A model generated the notes under the pieces. The model saw nothing but the letters and a program-made list of their open reading frames with translations, was not told the DNA's origin and did not search any database. Source: Paraburkholderia humisilvae (GTDB taxonomy: Bacteria; Pseudomonadota; Gammaproteobacteria; Burkholderiales; Burkholderiaceae). From it: a stretch of 64,000 nt of DNA. Each line of letters starts with the position of its first letter. Position 1 is the stretch's first letter. Made by a program: the position numbers and the translations under genes. This document shows, one piece after another, positions 1 to 8,413 of this stretch. The stretch is taken from assembly GCF_902859855.1 (NCBI RefSeq), contig NZ_CADIKH010000014.1, positions 124,001-188,000 on the forward strand, read 5' to 3'.

Positions 1-62
1 CGGACTTCAACGCCGTCCTCCAGGCCTTCGATCATTTCGCGCAATTCACCAACGGTCATCAT
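1..62 (-). CDS. N-terminus of small hypothetical protein (runs off the left edge)
   Basis: The minus strand reads MMTVGELREMIEGLEDGVEV before the window ends. Two in-frame ATGs (62 and 59) follow a GAGGAAA ribosome-binding site. The sequence resembles small hypothetical proteins common on phages and islands, but I do not recognise a family. Only about 20 residues are visible. Confidence 0.55.
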   Translation of the reverse strand, partial: MMTVGELREMIEGLEDGVEV

Positions 63-300
63 TTGCTAGGTTTCCTCAACAATCCGTGCGGTGCGTCATT
101 GCCCCGCCGACAAGACCACGATAGCTCCGGTGCGGCACTAGTTGTGCGACGTGCGGTCGCACTTAGAGTGGTCCCACGGTTTCGGCCGCGTTTGCGAGGC
201 CCTGATAAGCTGTTGACGCGCGGCCTGATCGCTCCCCGGGGATGCCGTCTGACGAAAGCCTCGGGTGCGCGCAGCCCGCCGAAACCGAACGGAGGCGCGT

Positions 301-501
301 ATGTGCTACGGCAAGCCTGAAGAAATGCTGGCGGACTTTCTGCAAGCCAATCCGCTGGTGCCGAACGATCTCGGCCACACGGCGCTGGATGACTTCGATC
401 ACTTCTGCGCGTACTCGGGCTGCAACCCCACCGAGGTCGGTCCCGATGCCTATGCATGGGCGAAGCTGGCTTATGTCAGCGCGCGGGCCTCCAAGACATG
501 A
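301..501 (+). CDS. Hypothetical small protein, 66 aa
   Basis: I chose the ATG at 301 because GGAGG lies just upstream; the open frame extends further but without a better start. The product is acidic and soluble with no TM segment, signal peptide or recognised domain. Its TGA overlaps the ATG of the ligase gene (ATGA, 498-501), so the two are translationally coupled. Function is unknown. Confidence 0.6.
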   Translation: MCYGKPEEMLADFLQANPLVPNDLGHTALDDFDHFCAYSGCNPTEVGPDAYAWAKLAYVSARASKT

Positions 502-1130
502 TCGAGGCCGGGGACCTGATGCTCGCGACACTCACGCGAGCACCGTTCTCGCGCGAGGGCTGGATATTCGAACTCAAGTACGACGGTTATCGGTGCCTCG
601 CTCGCAAGGCAGGCGAACGCGTTGATCTGATATCGCGCAACGGCAGCGTCATGAACCGATCGTTCCCAGACATCGTGGACGCGGTTGCTTCGGTGCCCGG
701 TGACTTCGTATGGGATGCGGAACTGACCGTCGACGAGCCAACCGGCCAGTCGTCTTTCGAGCGCCTGCAATTGCGGGCGCGCACTTCAGTGGAGATGCGC
801 GTGCGCGCCGCACTTCGACAGCACCCGGCACGACTGTATGTGTTCGATGCGCTCGCTGCGGGCAACCATGATCTGCGCAGCCGTCCATTAGTCGACCGCA
901 AGGAGCTACTGCGCGATTCGTTCGAGAACACATCGGTGCTGGTCTACGTGACGGGTATCGCTACAGCGGGCGATTGGGTCTTTGAACAGGCGCAGGCCCT
1001 CGACTTCGAAGGCATGGTCGCAAAGCGGCTCGATTCCACCTACCAGCGCGGACGCTCGAACGACTGGCTGAAGGTCAAGTTCGCGGGCTACAGCCGACCG
1101 GCTGCGTTAGGATGGGGCCGCAAGGAATGA
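498..1130 (+). CDS. ATP-dependent DNA ligase, catalytic core only (210 aa)
   Basis: This is the adenylation domain of an ATP-dependent DNA ligase of the LigD/LigC type. Motif I is KYDGYR with adenylated lysine Lys27; SRNG, DAEL, YVFDALAA, motif IV EGMVAKR and motif V WLKVK follow in order. Family enzymes normally continue with an OB-fold of about 100 residues carrying motif VI; this protein stops about a dozen residues after motif V. No primase or nuclease domain is attached. The start overlaps the preceding stop codon. It may be a minimal ligase, or it may adenylate without completing ligation. The family call is firm; activity is uncertain. Confidence 0.85.
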   Translation: MIEAGDLMLATLTRAPFSREGWIFELKYDGYRCLARKAGERVDLISRNGSVMNRSFPDIVDAVASVPGDFVWDAELTVDEPTGQSSFERLQLRARTSVEMRVRAALRQHPARLYVFDALAAGNHDLRSRPLVDRKELLRDSFENTSVLVYVTGIATAGDWVFEQAQALDFEGMVAKRLDSTYQRGRSNDWLKVKFAGYSRPAALGWGRKE

Positions 1131-1158
1131 TCACTGGCGAACAGCGACAAGGGACGTA

Positions 1159-1455
1159 ATGGCAAAAGGAAGCGTAACGCTCGGGGAGGTAGCCACCCGC
1201 GCGAGTCATATTGAGGTGGCCTGTACCCGCTGCGAACGGCGCGGGCGATATAGGCTGGCGAGGCTGGTCGCTTCGTATGGCGAGGACTTTCCGATGACTG
1301 ACCTCGGCGCGGAGATTGCGGATTGCCCCAAGAGGCATGCCGCCATCACCGAGCGGTGCGATGTGTACTTCCCTGGGCTGCGAAAGATCATGGACCCCAA
1401 TGGCGAAACGCCCCGGTCACCGGCTCAGGATCACGGAGACGATGACGACGAGTGA
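1159..1455 (+). CDS. Hypothetical Cys-containing protein, 98 aa
   Basis: The ATG at 1159 lies 28 bp after the ligase stop, in the same direction. The protein has a CTRC pair near residue 23 and further cysteines at CPKR and ERCDVYFPGL, a spacing that could hold a zinc ion. The C-terminus is a run of Asp/Glu. Similar small proteins are, in my recollection, widespread in Burkholderia and rhizobial islands without a function. Zinc binding is inference. Confidence 0.6.
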   Translation: MAKGSVTLGEVATRASHIEVACTRCERRGRYRLARLVASYGEDFPMTDLGAEIADCPKRHAAITERCDVYFPGLRKIMDPNGETPRSPAQDHGDDDDE

Positions 1456-1567
1456 AAAATCGGCTGCGCCCGTTCAAGCTCCATAGCTGTTGCGGTTCAT
1501 AGTACGATTCTCTTCCGGTACAGCCGGAGCCACCGGATCTGCTCCAAAAACGACAACAGCACGTCCA

Positions 1568-2728
1568 ATGACAAAAGCAAAAAAGTCAAAGCTACCACCG
1601 CCGCTGGTCGGCCAGTGGAATGGAAGTTTTCGCGCCACCCAATGGTCGGGCGACATGGTTATCGACCTAGAGATGCGTGCCGACAAAACTGTCGGCAGCG
1701 CGATGCTATTCCCGGACGAAGGCGTCAACGCGCCGGTCATCGTCGGGCGCATCGACGATATCTGGCTTGGGCCTGAAGGCGCATTCATTACCATTTTGCT
1801 GCAACCCACGCATCCGAAGAACCCGACCCATCTGGTTCCGCTACATCAGGTTCGCGAGGTTTTCCCGCAAGACATACGCATTGCGACGAAGGCTCAGGCG
1901 CGCATCAGGTGGGACGAGACAAACATGGAGGTCGAGTGGCACTCCGATATCGGTATGGAGGGACAGGCGCGGCTATCGCGCAATGATCCTGATCGCCCGT
2001 CCGATATCCCTTCGAAGCGCATGAGTTGGGATGCATTCAAACGTCATGTATCGGGGCTGGAAACGCGCAAGTTTATCTTCCGAGGTCAGCAAAAGCCGTG
2101 GCGGCTCCGATCGCATTTTCACCGCACGAACCGCTCCGATCTGTTTAGATATACCTTCGACGACCTCGGGACGTTGCATCGACATCTGAGCGCGCGTACG
2201 AAACATATTTTTAACCCTGCCGACAGCGACCAGTTCGGCGCACTTCTTCATCTGGCGCAACACCACGGCTTCCCGACCCCGCTGATCGATTGGTCATATT
2301 CGCCATATGTTGCTGCGTTCTTTGCCTTCAGGCATATAACGATCGCTGCCTCGCGCAAGCGCAACGCTGGTTTTGTTCGCATCTTCCAATTCGATCAGGC
2401 CAAATGGCGAGAGGACAATCTCCAGATACCAATCACGGCACCCGTGCGGCCTCATTTCTCTCTACTGGAGTTTTTGGCGATCGAAAACGAGCGGCTCATT
2501 CCGCAGCAGGCGCTGTCAGCGCTGACGAATGTAAGCGACGTCGAGTCCTATATAAAGGTGGTCGAGCAACTTCGGCAGCATCAATACCTCTATGCGATCG
2601 ATATCCCGGTCAAAGAGCGCGAGACTGTGATGAAAGAACTGGCCTTGATGGGCATCACAGCGGGGGCGTTGTTCCCGGGTCTCGATGGGGCATGCGAAGA
2701 GTTGCGCGAACGGTTATTTGCGCTGTGA
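1568..2728 (+). CDS. FRG-domain protein
   Basis: The protein is about 386 aa from the ATG at 1568; an in-frame TTG at 1490 is a weaker alternative. The C-terminal half is an FRG domain: it opens with FIFRGQ, followed by W-L-R-S-H and the block HLAQHHGFPTPLIDWSYSPY, then VAAFFAF. The N-terminal ~150 residues look like a separate beta-rich domain beginning VGQWNGSF. FRG proteins are often found on mobile elements and near phage-defence genes, but the biochemical role is not settled. It precedes a single-TM protein by 36 bp in the same direction, so the two are probably co-transcribed. Confidence 0.8.
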   Translation: MTKAKKSKLPPPLVGQWNGSFRATQWSGDMVIDLEMRADKTVGSAMLFPDEGVNAPVIVGRIDDIWLGPEGAFITILLQPTHPKNPTHLVPLHQVREVFPQDIRIATKAQARIRWDETNMEVEWHSDIGMEGQARLSRNDPDRPSDIPSKRMSWDAFKRHVSGLETRKFIFRGQQKPWRLRSHFHRTNRSDLFRYTFDDLGTLHRHLSARTKHIFNPADSDQFGALLHLAQHHGFPTPLIDWSYSPYVAAFFAFRHITIAASRKRNAGFVRIFQFDQAKWREDNLQIPITAPVRPHFSLLEFLAIENERLIPQQALSALTNVSDVESYIKVVEQLRQHQYLYAIDIPVKERETVMKELALMGITAGALFPGLDGACEELRERLFAL

Positions 2729-2764
2729 TCTAGATAGCGCGAACGGGAACCAGCGAAAGGAAAA

Positions 2765-3415
2765 ATGGATACCGGAAACGTTTCAGCCGTCATTTCCGCC
2801 ACTGCGGGCATCAGCGGGGTTCTCCTCGGCAACGCCTTTGTCGCGATCAAAGAATTGTTGATCAGTCACTCCAAGCGGCGCAAAGACACCGCGTACCTTG
2901 CGATCATCGTCGTGTCCCATCTCGATCGGTTTGCCAATGGATGCCTCCACGTCGCCTACGATGACGGCACGGCATATGGGCAACCAGCCGGTCGCGACGG
3001 AGAGGAGTCGGTGCCGACAGCTAAACTGCCCGAGTTTCAGCCGCTTGACATCGACGTTGAGTGGAAAGCGCTACCGCGAGATCTCATGTATTCGATCATG
3101 CGTCTGCCTGATGAGAGTGAGCAGATCCAGAACCGACTGGCTGGCATCGAGGAGTTCGACGATGACTATCCCGACCATACCGAGTTTTTTTGGGTTAGAC
3201 GGCGGGAATTTGCGGCTCTAGGACTCACCGCGTCAGAACTCGCGCGCCGTCTGCGAAGGCACGCTGGAATGCAGGTTGAAGAACCCAAGCCCGGTGAGTG
3301 GCACCGGGATCAAGGCATGCGGGAAGTGATTCAGACGATCGACGAAAAGCGGGCCGCTTACGAGCGTCGGCGCAACGAAAAATCATCGTCGACGCCATTC
3401 GGCCCCACTCCCTAA
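2765..3415 (+). CDS. Single-TM hypothetical protein paired with the FRG gene, 216 aa
   Basis: An AAAGGAAAA site precedes the ATG. One hydrophobic helix spans about residues 7-30 (SAVISATAGISGVLLGNAFV), followed by a basic stretch SHSKRRK. The rest is a charged, probably cytoplasmic domain, with an acidic region and a helical, Arg/Glu-rich C-terminal third. I recognise no named domain. The arrangement (a soluble FRG protein and a membrane-anchored partner) suggests a two-gene module; this is inference. Confidence 0.65.
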   Translation: MDTGNVSAVISATAGISGVLLGNAFVAIKELLISHSKRRKDTAYLAIIVVSHLDRFANGCLHVAYDDGTAYGQPAGRDGEESVPTAKLPEFQPLDIDVEWKALPRDLMYSIMRLPDESEQIQNRLAGIEEFDDDYPDHTEFFWVRRREFAALGLTASELARRLRRHAGMQVEEPKPGEWHRDQGMREVIQTIDEKRAAYERRRNEKSSSTPFGPTP

Positions 3416-3440
3416 ACGTCCTTATATGCAACACCACACC

Positions 3441-3671
3441 TCATTGGGTACGAGCAGGCGCGTCATGTGTGCGGCCCTCGTGCGACGCGATGAACTCGCG
3501 CAGTGCCACAAGCATATCGTCGCGGTCAGCGTTCGACAGCCAGTTCATCATGCCGTCAGGGCCGAAATCAAACACGAGCAGCGCAAAACCTTTGCCTTTG
3601 AAAACGTCGCCAAGTATCGAGCCGATCTCGTTCATCGACTGGTGAAGCTCGGGCGAGATCGCGTGATGCAT
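3441..3671 (-). CDS. Phage-type hypothetical protein, 76 aa
   Basis: This is the last gene of the minus-strand island run that begins at 7363. It is a soluble alpha/beta-like protein containing the segment FALLVFDFGPDGMMNWLSN, similar in feel to small proteins of Burkholderia phages and plasmids. No strong Shine-Dalgarno sits before the ATG at 3671; it lies 15 bp after the preceding stop. No function can be assigned. Confidence 0.55.
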   Translation of the reverse strand: MHHAISPELHQSMNEIGSILGDVFKGKGFALLVFDFGPDGMMNWLSNADRDDMLVALREFIASHEGRTHDAPARTQ

Positions 3672-3686
3672 GTAGGTTTGTCATGG

Positions 3687-4055
3687 CTACTCTCCAGTGG
3701 GAGGATCACGGCGCATCCACACAACGTGTTCGCGCACATAGTCGATCGTCATTTCCGGCGCGCAGTTATTGCCATCGGAGGTCGAGCCGATCCAGAGCGC
3801 CTTGCCTACGATCACGTCATGCGGCCAGAGGCTGCAAACGAAGCCGCACATCAATGCCGGTTTGCGCAGCTTGCCTTCCTCGTCGACATACATCACATCG
3901 CTGCCCGAGTTCTCTGGCACCACCGCTTCAACGATGCCACATTCGAGCAGCGCATATAGCTCGTGCAGTTCGTCGAACGTGCCGGTATCGCTGCCGAGTT
4001 GGACGAGCCGCACCTCGCCCTCGAAAGGATCGATCAGATAGGCGGTGGTCGCCAT
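3687..4055 (-). CDS. DUF3846-like phage/plasmid protein, 122 aa
   Basis: I chose the ATG at 4055 (MATTAYLIDPFEGEVR) because a GGGGCGAGG site precedes it and it overlaps the TGA of the H-NS-like gene. The pattern (opening YLIDPFEGEV, a central MYVDEEGKLRKP, then a V-G-K-A-L-W-I-G-S block) resembles DUF3846 proteins of phages and conjugative elements, whose function is unknown. Translational coupling places it in one operon with its neighbours. Confidence 0.6.
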   Translation of the reverse strand: MATTAYLIDPFEGEVRLVQLGSDTGTFDELHELYALLECGIVEAVVPENSGSDVMYVDEEGKLRKPALMCGFVCSLWPHDVIVGKALWIGSTSDGNNCAPEMTIDYVREHVVWMRRDPPTGE

Positions 4056-4414
4056 CACCTCGCCCCGCGTATCAGGAAGGCGTCGCGATCGTCGCCGCGC
4101 ATCCACAACGGCGTGCGTCCGCGCCCGCTCCATGTCTTGCCCGATGCGGGATCACGATACTTCGGCGGCACCGAGGCGTGCGGTGCCTTCGGCCTGAATG
4201 TCTGCGGCTTGCGGCCACGGCGCGACGGGATCAGTTGCGTGCGCACCAGACCGAGGTCGTGCGCGGTGAGGCCATATGTCTCGATCAGCACCTTGCAGGT
4301 CGTGATCGCGCGTGCCGATTCAGCAGTGCGCGCCAGTTCGATCTGCGCCTTGACCTCTTCGAGTTCCTTCAGCAGCGAGCGAAGCTCTTTCATGATGTAG
4401 CCCTCGGATTTCAT
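4055..4414 (-). CDS. H-NS family nucleoid-associated protein
   Basis: This 119-aa protein has an N-terminal coiled-coil oligomerisation region (KELRSLLKELEEVKAQIELA) and the C-terminal DNA-binding signature of betaproteobacterial H-NS proteins, YRDPASGKTWSGRGRTPLWM. H-NS proteins bind AT-rich DNA and silence acquired genes; island-borne copies may quiet their own element. GGAG lies before the ATG at 4414; an internal Met is 7 codons downstream. The stop overlaps the next start. The family call is secure. Confidence 0.92.
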   Translation of the reverse strand: MKSEGYIMKELRSLLKELEEVKAQIELARTAESARAITTCKVLIETYGLTAHDLGLVRTQLIPSRRGRKPQTFRPKAPHASVPPKYRDPASGKTWSGRGRTPLWMRGDDRDAFLIRGAR

Positions 4415-4429
4415 GGTTAATGTCTCCGG

Positions 4430-5119
4430 CTATTGTTTGCCGTGTGGGAAGAACGCGCGGATATCGCCCACGGCTGGCGGGCGCTCGATCAGGACGGGCA
4501 CTGGCAGGCCGGTACGCGGATCACGCCCGATGCCTTCGCGCCGTGAGATGGTCGCCATCGCGAGCGCCATCTGGTAGTCCATCAGGTTCAGGTACGGCAC
4601 CTTCGTGGCTTCGCTGCCGACCAGTTCGCACAGCAGCGCGTCGCTGTCCATGTTGAAGTGCTGGCGGCAGGCAAGCGGGCGCGACGCGTAGATCGAGCAC
4701 GCGCCGCCCTTCAGGAACGGGCAGGGATTGTGATAGCCCGACTCGACGTCGCCGCGCTGCGTGATGCCCGTCACCTTCGCTGGCTTCACGCCGATGCGTT
4801 TGCCGATCAGCGCGGCCTCCTGCTCGGGCAGCAGCACCGCGATATGGCAGCAGTGCGAGCAACCCTTGCGGCAGGCCGAGCGCGGTGCCGCGATCGCGGC
4901 CAGTTCGTCGACGGCTTCCCACAGCGCCTCGATTTTCGTGGCGATGCCGACCAGCGGATTGTTCAGCATCGCATTCACGCTGACGTGGTGCCGCCGCTTG
5001 ATGGGCCGGGACTGCTCGTTGACGATCTCGATCACGCGGGCGAGCTTGCCCGAGTCGAGTTCGCGCCAGCGCACGACCACGTTTGCGTCGTGCTGCGCAT
5101 TGGTTTCAGCCAGCGCCAT
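4430..5119 (-). CDS. YkgJ-type Cys-cluster (probable metal-binding) protein
   Basis: The true start is the ATG at 5119, with GGAGG just before it; the longer open frame upstream is a shadow of the next gene. The 229-aa protein has the YkgJ cluster: CRKGCSHCCHI near the middle, then C-P-F-L and the CSIYASRPLACRQ block. These cysteines typically ligate an Fe-S or zinc centre. Flanks are helical. Its role on the element is unknown. It overlaps the 3' end of the upstream gene by 14 bp, consistent with a tight operon. Confidence 0.8.
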   Translation of the reverse strand: MALAETNAQHDANVVVRWRELDSGKLARVIEIVNEQSRPIKRRHHVSVNAMLNNPLVGIATKIEALWEAVDELAAIAAPRSACRKGCSHCCHIAVLLPEQEAALIGKRIGVKPAKVTGITQRGDVESGYHNPCPFLKGGACSIYASRPLACRQHFNMDSDALLCELVGSEATKVPYLNLMDYQMALAMATISRREGIGRDPRTGLPVPVLIERPPAVGDIRAFFPHGKQ

Positions 5120-5447
5120 GCTGGCCTCCGTAGAACATCTCCTGCAGCAGCAGCGCGCCGAGCAACATGCGCGGATCGCTACCGCTCGGGCGCTCGGCCC
5201 CGATGCCGGTGATCGAGGCGAAGCGAACGAACCGGCAGTGGGCATCGACCACGACCTGATCCCACTGGCCATCGCTATCGCAATAGAGGACGCGCTGGTA
5301 CGGATGGCCGACGACCAGCCGGCCTTCGTCGACGAGCGACGCGAGGACGTGCTCGATATCGTTGGTCACGGTCTTGTGCTGATCGTGCTGACCGCAATCG
5401 GTGATGGCGACGAGGTTGAATGTCTCCGTCCTGAAAACGGCGTGCAT
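5106..5447 (-). CDS. Phage-type hypothetical protein, 113 aa
   Basis: A strong GGGAGG site precedes the ATG at 5447. The protein begins MHAVFRTETFNLVAITDCGQ and contains several His/Cys residues but no clear motif. It ends within the Cys-cluster gene. It lies 2 bp after the preceding gene's stop, so it is certainly part of the same transcript. No function assigned. Confidence 0.6.
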   Translation of the reverse strand: MHAVFRTETFNLVAITDCGQHDQHKTVTNDIEHVLASLVDEGRLVVGHPYQRVLYCDSDGQWDQVVVDAHCRFVRFASITGIGAERPSGSDPRMLLGALLLQEMFYGGQHGAG

Positions 5448-5449
5448 GA

Positions 5450-5656
5450 TCAGCCTCCCTTGCGCGGGCCGCGCTTCGGGCCTTGCGGCTGCGAGGCTTC
5501 GTGCGGGTCGGGCGCGACTGCGCCATCCAGATATACAGTCACGCTCTGGATCAGGATTGCCTCGGGGGTGGTGCCGCGCTGGCGTGCATAACGCACCAGC
5601 CGCTTCATGAGACGCGCATCGAGCGACAGGTCGACGCGATTAGGAGAATCAGGCAT
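5450..5656 (-). CDS. Ribbon-helix-helix-like small protein, 68 aa
   Basis: The start at 5656 (MPDSPNRVDLSLDARL) follows GGAGG; nine more upstream codons are open but lack a site. The core VDLSLDARLMKRLVRYARQRGT is the beta-strand/helix pattern of Arc/CopG-type DNA-binding proteins; the C-terminus is Pro/Gly/Lys-rich. Such proteins repress plasmid or toxin-antitoxin operons, but no toxin is adjacent. Fold call is moderate. Confidence 0.6.
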   Translation of the reverse strand: MPDSPNRVDLSLDARLMKRLVRYARQRGTTPEAILIQSVTVYLDGAVAPDPHEASQPQGPKRGPRKGG

Positions 5657-5749
5657 GGCGCGCCTCCATCGGGAGACGGACACCTTGCCGAAGTGAGATG
5701 GTTAGAATGTTAAATCGCGTGCGATGATGAGGCACGCAGGGGGACGAAA

Positions 5750-5959
5750 CTAGTCGTGCTTCTTCAGCGGGTGCTCGTCCATGAACCAGTCGGCGGCAAG
5801 CGAGAACAACGCCGAGCGGTTCAGCCCGCCACGCTTTCTGCGATAGGCATCGAGGCGTTCCAGAACCTCGGGCGGCACCGTAATACTGATCTTCACGCGC
5901 GGCCCCTCGTCGTCCTCCTCCGGCGCTGACGATCGTTCGGCATTTTTCTTCGCAGTCAT
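5750..5959 (-). CDS. Ribbon-helix-helix protein, 69 aa
   Basis: The ATG at 5959 follows ACGAGG. An acidic N-terminus leads to VKISITVPPEVLERLDAYRR and GGLNRSALFSLAADWF, a clear RHH (CopG/MetJ-like) strand-helix-helix. It probably binds DNA as a dimer and may autoregulate the island operon. It is the second gene after the double-HTH regulator. Confidence 0.7.
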   Translation of the reverse strand: MTAKKNAERSSAPEEDDEGPRVKISITVPPEVLERLDAYRRKRGGLNRSALFSLAADWFMDEHPLKKHD

Positions 5960-6136
5960 ATAAGCCTCGTTGGTTGCACGAGACGGCACTATAGCAACGA
6001 TGGGCGATGCTCAATATTTGGGCGTTCATAACCGGATGCTCCATTGTTCATACCGGGTGGGCAGGCCGACATACCACTAAGATCAAAAAAATGCGCTTGC
6101 TGCGCCTGTCGGTTTCCGCGCTGAAACTTTGATGCG

Positions 6137-7363
6137 CTAGAGGTTTGCCATCTCGCGTTGCATACGTTCCAGCCGGGTGTTGCGCTGACGATCGCGCTCC
6201 TTGCCTTCACGCTGGCCCCGCCCATTGAGCGCGCCCGCGTCCATGAACGCCGCCTCCATTGCGGACGTCGATGCCGCGCCATGATCGTCTGCCGCCGCCT
6301 TGCTTGTTCGGGTGGCCTTCATCACGGCAGCGGGTGCCGCTTCAGCGAGTGCTGCCGCCCCGGCCTGCACGGTATCGCATGAGCTGGCCATGCCAACGGG
6401 TCGCAGCAGCTGCTCGGGCTTGCAGTGAAAGATCGGGCAGAGCTTGTCGATCGTTTTCGCACGCAGCCATGCGTTCGCTTCCATCGCCTTCACGTTGCTG
6501 CCGGTGGAGCCATACGCATCGGCCAGCGCCTTGACGTTCATGCCGCGATACAGACGCCACGCGAGCATCGGTGACTTGCCTGCGTGCAGATGTGCGAGCA
6601 CGCCCTCGGGATAGTCGGTCCCGGCTGGCGAGCGCGGTTCGCTGACCGTTCGGCGGTGCGGCTCCGCCTTCGCGCGCTCGACGGACGCGGGATCGGTCTC
6701 GGGCTTCGGTGTGAATTGCGCGATCGGGCAGTCGTAGATCTGCGCGAGCTTTTCGAGCGTCGGCGCGCTCGGCACCGACTTGCCGCTCTCGTGCCAGATG
6801 ATCGTCGTCTTGTCGCGCCCATACAGTTCAGCAACGTCAGCGAGTGTGAGGCCCCGGTACTCGCGCCATGCGCGCGTGAAATAAATGCCATCAGCAATGC
6901 GCTCTGCGACCTCGGCAGGTGGAGCGTCGACGAACTCGCGGAAGAACACGCGGTTCGACTTCTTCGTGGCAACGGGTGCGGGAGGCAGTTCAGGAGATGT
7001 GGACGCGGGCGGCGCGATGAATTCTGTCGAGGCGATAACTGGCGGCGAATCGGGAGGAGGCTCTGGAAGCCGTGCGATCAGGTTTTGCCAGTGGCGGTCA
7101 TGCGGATTGCGCGACGCTGAAGACTCTGCCGGTGGTGAAGTCGCGGTCGGTTCGTCAGGCGTCGGCAACTGCGCGGCCTGCAGCGACCCTTTGAATTGTC
7201 CCGGGCGGGACGTTGCTTCAACTTTGGCGGTCTGCGCCCGCCTTGCTGCCATCCAAAACTCAGTTAGAGCAGAAAACATCGTGTACGGGATTGTCGCCTT
7301 TAGGCGATTGCCCGCATGGTCCGTCTCGTAACGGACGTCGGAATAGTCAAGGCCGTAGGACAT
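6137..7363 (-). CDS. Double helix-turn-helix (XRE-like) regulator, 408 aa
   Basis: I chose the ATG at 7363 (MSYGLDYSDVRYE), which has GGGAGAG upstream. After a Pro-rich linker come two XRE-like helix-turn-helix units. The first is intact (TLADVAELYGRDKTTIIWHE). The second, about 90 residues on, is related but degenerate (NVKALADAYGSTGSNVKAME). Each is preceded by a similar AWRxYRG turn, so they probably arose by internal duplication. The C-terminus is Ala-rich then basic. Position at the head of the minus-strand run suggests it controls the island. Targets are unknown. Confidence 0.75.
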   Translation of the reverse strand: MSYGLDYSDVRYETDHAGNRLKATIPYTMFSALTEFWMAARRAQTAKVEATSRPGQFKGSLQAAQLPTPDEPTATSPPAESSASRNPHDRHWQNLIARLPEPPPDSPPVIASTEFIAPPASTSPELPPAPVATKKSNRVFFREFVDAPPAEVAERIADGIYFTRAWREYRGLTLADVAELYGRDKTTIIWHESGKSVPSAPTLEKLAQIYDCPIAQFTPKPETDPASVERAKAEPHRRTVSEPRSPAGTDYPEGVLAHLHAGKSPMLAWRLYRGMNVKALADAYGSTGSNVKAMEANAWLRAKTIDKLCPIFHCKPEQLLRPVGMASSCDTVQAGAAALAEAAPAAVMKATRTSKAAADDHGAASTSAMEAAFMDAGALNGRGQREGKERDRQRNTRLERMQREMANL

Positions 7364-8413
7364 CGGTTCTCTCCCATCTTGATTTAATGCGCGACCCCTC
7401 GCGGTCGGCATGGGCGCGACCAGCGATGCGGTTTTGCCTGCACAAAACCTCTTCACTTCCGCAACACCCACACGACCACCGTAAATATTACGAATGCAAA
7501 GTGCAACCGATTCTCAGTTCCTCGGGGGCGACGCACGTCCGCTCCGGTTGCACAGCGAGTCGTCAAACCAGTCCCGGCAAGGCTCGATGATCCTTGATAG
7601 GTACAAACCCCACACCATTTAAAACGATGCGCGGCGCATCGAATACCTGACAGATTTGATAGGTTAAATGCGGTATCTGCAGGTCATGTTTTCCGGGGCG
7701 ACGTGGGCCTCATATCGGCACAGGGTTCAGGCGGCGGCGTCGCCCCCGGGCAGCGTGGCCCGCCCGGTCAACGGCAGCGTTTTAGCGCGCCAGCGGCTAT
7801 TGCGCAGCGTCGGCGCATGCGTGCGGATAAACGCCTTTCGTGACGGGAAAATGGGGCCGCTAGGGACTGCGTGGGGCGCGCCGCGTGCGCTGTTCCGGGC
7901 AAGGCGCGCGGCCCCGTCGCAGTGGATTCAAAGACGCGGACGACCGTTCAGTGCGACGGCCAAGTGCGACGAAGGAAGGAAGAGTGCCCGGAGATGCCCG
8001 CTGTGTAAGCCACCAACGTTTCCCGAGCACCAGTCCATCATCGGGGCAACGCTGACGCGGCGCGGACTCAGGGTTTGGCTTGACAGCATGGAAAACGGTG
8101 ACAGAAGAGGCAGAGATCAATCCACAATTTTACCGCAGCCCTGCAAAAAGACCCCTGCCCCCCGTGGTCCCGAAGCTGAATTTTCTCAACTATTGGATAG
8201 GGTACTTGTCGGAATATTGTCATGCACAGCTACGAAACCCGCGCCAGATAAGGCCGAGGGATTGTTTCGATTGACAGAATAGTAATTTCGAGATATCGCG
8301 CATAAATATTCGATAGTAAGGGTATACACTGCGCCTCAACGATGTCGCAGCACCCTTTCGCACAGTAACCCACGCGACGTCTTTCCGAATCGAAACTTAT
8401 TGGAGTTGTCAGC
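7364..8413. other. Gene-poor 1.05-kb region between island and chromosome
   Basis: No open frame here has both a ribosome-binding site and protein-like composition. Visible structures are CGTAA-ATA-TTACG (7480-7492), an inverted repeat CGATGCG-CGG-CGCATCG (7625-7641) and the 9-mer TTGATAGGT twice (7594-7602, 7656-7664). These may be operator or junction sequences. A TTGACA at 8271 could be the -35 of the gene at 8414, but no good -10 follows. Confidence 0.5.

Noticed and set aside
59..457. 132-aa minus-strand open frame
   Set aside because: Shadow frame crossing intergenic DNA and the 301-501 gene; Arg/Pro-rich and without a ribosome-binding site.
7668..8282. 204-aa plus-strand open frame
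   Set aside because: Arg/Pro-rich, no ribosome-binding site, no domain; typical of non-coding high-GC sequence.
8271..8300. Promoter of the secreted protein at 8414
   Set aside because: TTGACA is present but no acceptable -10 at 16-18 bp.
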